Assembly (NCBI GenBank): GCA_016867615.1
Contig: VGJG01000094.1
Span: forward strand, 1 to 6,716
Reading direction: 5' to 3'
Length of the DNA: 6,716 nt
From: Candidatus Aminicenantota bacterium
GTDB taxonomy: Bacteria > Acidobacteriota > Aminicenantia > Aminicenantales > JAFGAV01
A model generated the notes under the pieces. The model was not told the DNA's origin. It was given only the letters and a program-made list of their open reading frames with translations, and did not search any database. The number at the start of each line of letters is the position of its first letter. Positions within the stretch are counted from its first letter, which is position 1. This document shows positions 5,270 through 6,716 of this stretch, one piece after another. The position numbers and the translations under genes were made by a program.

Positions 5270-6716
5270 TCGAACGCCCCGGCCGCGGCCGAGACGCCTG
5301 CCGGGTGCGGACGACGGAGCCACGCCCGAAAACGATGGCCTCGTAAGCTCTGCGGACCCGGTCCCAGTTCTCCTCCCGGTCGAGGGACCAGAAGCGGCCC
5401 ATGACCGTCACCAGCCGGCCGCATCCCAGACGGAGACACTCCTCCTCGACCTTTTCCACGTAGACCGCTCCGCTCTCGGGCAATTCGCCGCGCCGGCCGA
5501 TGAAGCCGTGGACGAACACCCGCTCCAGGCCCCGGTCGCGCGCCAGTCGGAGAAGGGCGAAGAGATGGCGGAGCGTGCCGTGAGAGCTGTAGTGCGAGAC
5601 GATGCCCATGAGATGCAGGGCCCGTTGGCGGCGAAGGACGCCGTCCATGACCTCCCCGAGCACGGGGTTGGAGGCGAAGCGACCGTCCTCCAGGGCCCGG
5701 TCGATGCGGACGCGGTCCAGGGGCACGCGGCGCCCGGCGCCGAGGTGCATATGGCCCGCCTCCGAGTTGCCCACCGTTCCCGCCGGAAGGCCCACGGCCT
5801 CGCCCGAGGCATCGAGCAGCGCATGGGGATAAAGGGACCACAGGCGGTCGAAGTTCGGCGTGCGGGCCTGGGCGATCATGTTGCCCCGCTCTTCCTCCCT
5901 CATCCCCCAACCGTCGAGGATCAGAAGCAGGACCCGGGACCGTCCGGCCGGCTTTTCCGCACCCCCTTCCACGAGGCTTTTCCCGGTCATCTCTCCGGGG
6001 GCGGGAATACCCATAAGGCCCAAGACGGTCGGGGCGGCGTCGGCCAGCTCTCCGACTGAGGAAAGCCGCACGACCTCCGGCCGGGGGAAGCGAAAGTCGG
6101 CCAGGAGGAACGGAACGCGGCTGCGGGTGTGTCCGGTGTTGACCGAGCCGTCGTCATAGAGCCAGTCTTCGACCGTGCCGTGATCGGCGGTGACGACGAG
6201 CGTCGCTCCCCCGGCGGCGGCCGCCTCGGCAGCCCGGCCGAGGACGCCGTCCACGGCTTCCACGGCGGCCAGCACGGCTTCCCGGTTGTCGAGATGCCCC
6301 ACCACATCCACGTTGGCCAGGTTGGCGACGATGAGGTCGGCGTCTTGATCCTCGAGCGCATTCCTGATCTCCCGTCCGACTTCCGCGGCGCTCATCTCCG
6401 GCCGCAGGGCATAGGAGACGTCCCCGGACGGAGAGGGCACGACGACCCTGCGCTCCCCGGGAAAGGGCGCTTCTTGCTTGCCGTTGAGGAAAAAACCGAC
6501 ATGCGCGGCCTTCTCCGACTCGGAGATCTTGACCACCCGCCGTCCGGTCCGGGTGATGACTTCGGTCAGCGTCAACCGCAGCCGCTCCGGGGGGGGGAAG
6601 GCCACCTTGACCCTGAGATGCGAAGCGTATTCGATCAGGGTGACGAAATCGAGGCTCAGCCTCTTCACCGGAAAATGGGGGAAGCCCTCTTCGGTCAGGC
6701 TGCGGGTGAGCTCGAC
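5265..6716 (-). CDS. iPGM-related protein with rearranged halves: C-terminal phosphatase half fused ahead of an N-terminal half (partial)
   Basis: Bisphosphoglycerate-independent phosphoglycerate mutase interconverts 3- and 2-phosphoglycerate in glycolysis. 483 residues are visible (numbered from the right edge); the 5' end is off the window. A GTG at 6668 is unlikely to be the start, because iPGM-like sequence (ELTRSLTEEGF) continues to the edge. Residues 1-248 match the C-terminal half: SESEKAAHV (K69 equals the substrate lysine), PFPGERRVVVPSP, NLANVDVVGH (D137, H141), TADHG (D178, H179), HT (H196), ending EMTGKSL where iPGMs normally end. After a linker of about 12 residues, 261-483 match the N-terminal half: LLLILDGWG (D268), TPNFDRL, GNSEAGH (nucleophile S318), GAGR, H379, GRFWSLDRE (R441, R447). 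All expected metal ligands and the Ser are present once. The usual DGRD is replaced by GRRG (407-410), and the about 50 residues normally joining the halves are not visible. The protein is either a circular permutation or a full enzyme plus an extra half. Confidence 0.85.
   Translation of the reverse strand, partial: VELTRSLTEEGFPHFPVKRLSLDFVTLIEYASHLRVKVAFPPPERLRLTLTEVITRTGRRVVKISESEKAAHVGFFLNGKQEAPFPGERRVVVPSPSGDVSYALRPEMSAAEVGREIRNALEDQDADLIVANLANVDVVGHLDNREAVLAAVEAVDGVLGRAAEAAAAGGATLVVTADHGTVEDWLYDDGSVNTGHTRSRVPFLLADFRFPRPEVVRLSSVGELADAAPTVLGLMGIPAPGEMTGKSLVEGGAEKPAGRSRVLLLILDGWGMREEERGNMIAQARTPNFDRLWSLYPHALLDASGEAVGLPAGTVGNSEAGHMHLGAGRRVPLDRVRIDRALEDGRFASNPVLGEVMDGVLRRQRALHLMGIVSHYSSHGTLRHLFALLRLARDRGLERVFVHGFIGRRGELPESGAVYVEKVEEECLRLGCGRLVTVMGRFWSLDREENWDRVRRAYEAIVFGRGSVVRTRQASRPRPGRST

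Noticed and set aside
5265..5345. A frameshift at the 3' end of the iPGM-like gene hiding the missing about 50 residues
   Set aside because: I read the other two frames between about 5345 and 5220 and saw no tDEF- or NFR-like motif. The space before the ATPase gene is also too short for the missing segment.
4629..6059. A 476-codon open frame on the plus strand opposite the first ABC ATPase and the iPGM-like gene
   Set aside because: It spans two real genes and their gap on the opposite strand, has no family motif, and its composition is that of a shadow frame.
5265..6668. Taking GTG at 6668 as the true start of the iPGM-like gene
   Set aside because: The frame stays open to the window edge, and the upstream residues (ELTRSLTEEGF) match the iPGM segment that follows the NFRxDR motif, so the gene begins outside the window.
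1..6716. CRISPR arrays, tRNA or rRNA genes, insertion sequences, attachment sites
   Set aside because: No regularly spaced repeats, no cloverleaf-like segments, no transposase or integrase motifs and no long terminal repeats were seen. The window is almost fully occupied by ordinary protein genes.

Overview
The window looks like a chromosomal segment of a high-GC bacterium: compact coding with short intergenic gaps, strong G/C preference at third codon positions, a Gram-negative style lipoprotein, and recognisable sigma70-type promoters. The style (ABC-2 export cassettes with NosF/GldA-like ATPases, an orphan lipoprotein, a bisphosphoglycerate-independent phosphoglycerate mutase) would suit an Acidobacteriota or Candidatus Aminicenantes-like organism. 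That placement is only an inference, because no marker gene is present.

Layout from left to right. Positions 1-450 (minus) hold the first 150 residues of a nitroreductase-family flavoprotein that runs off the left edge. Positions 451-620 are a divergent intergenic region with one convincing promoter in each direction. Positions 621-1664 (plus) encode a 347-residue predicted lipoprotein of unknown function with an acidic tail. After a 55-bp convergent gap, everything else is on the minus strand. Read in transcription order from the right edge, these genes are: an iPGM-related gene (5265-6716, 5' end off the window), an ABC ATPase (4287-5219), an ABC-2 permease (3421-4290), a second ABC ATPase (2501-3424) and a second ABC-2 permease (1720-2499).

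The four ABC genes form one tightly coupled unit (ATGA overlap, ATGA overlap, then a 1-nt gap). They encode two ATPase-permease pairs, either two related exporters or one heteromeric one; the substrate is not evident. The iPGM-like gene ends 45 bp upstream and may be co-transcribed.

The most unusual feature is the iPGM-like polypeptide. Its domains are in the wrong order: the C-terminal phosphatase half (with D/H metal ligands) comes first and is followed in frame by an N-terminal half (LDGWG, the GNSE nucleophile motif, and a transferase domain), with no stop codon between them. It is therefore either a circularly permuted iPGM or a complete iPGM fused to an extra N-terminal half. The missing 5' end would decide between them. 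The appended transferase part has also lost the usual DGRD substrate motif.
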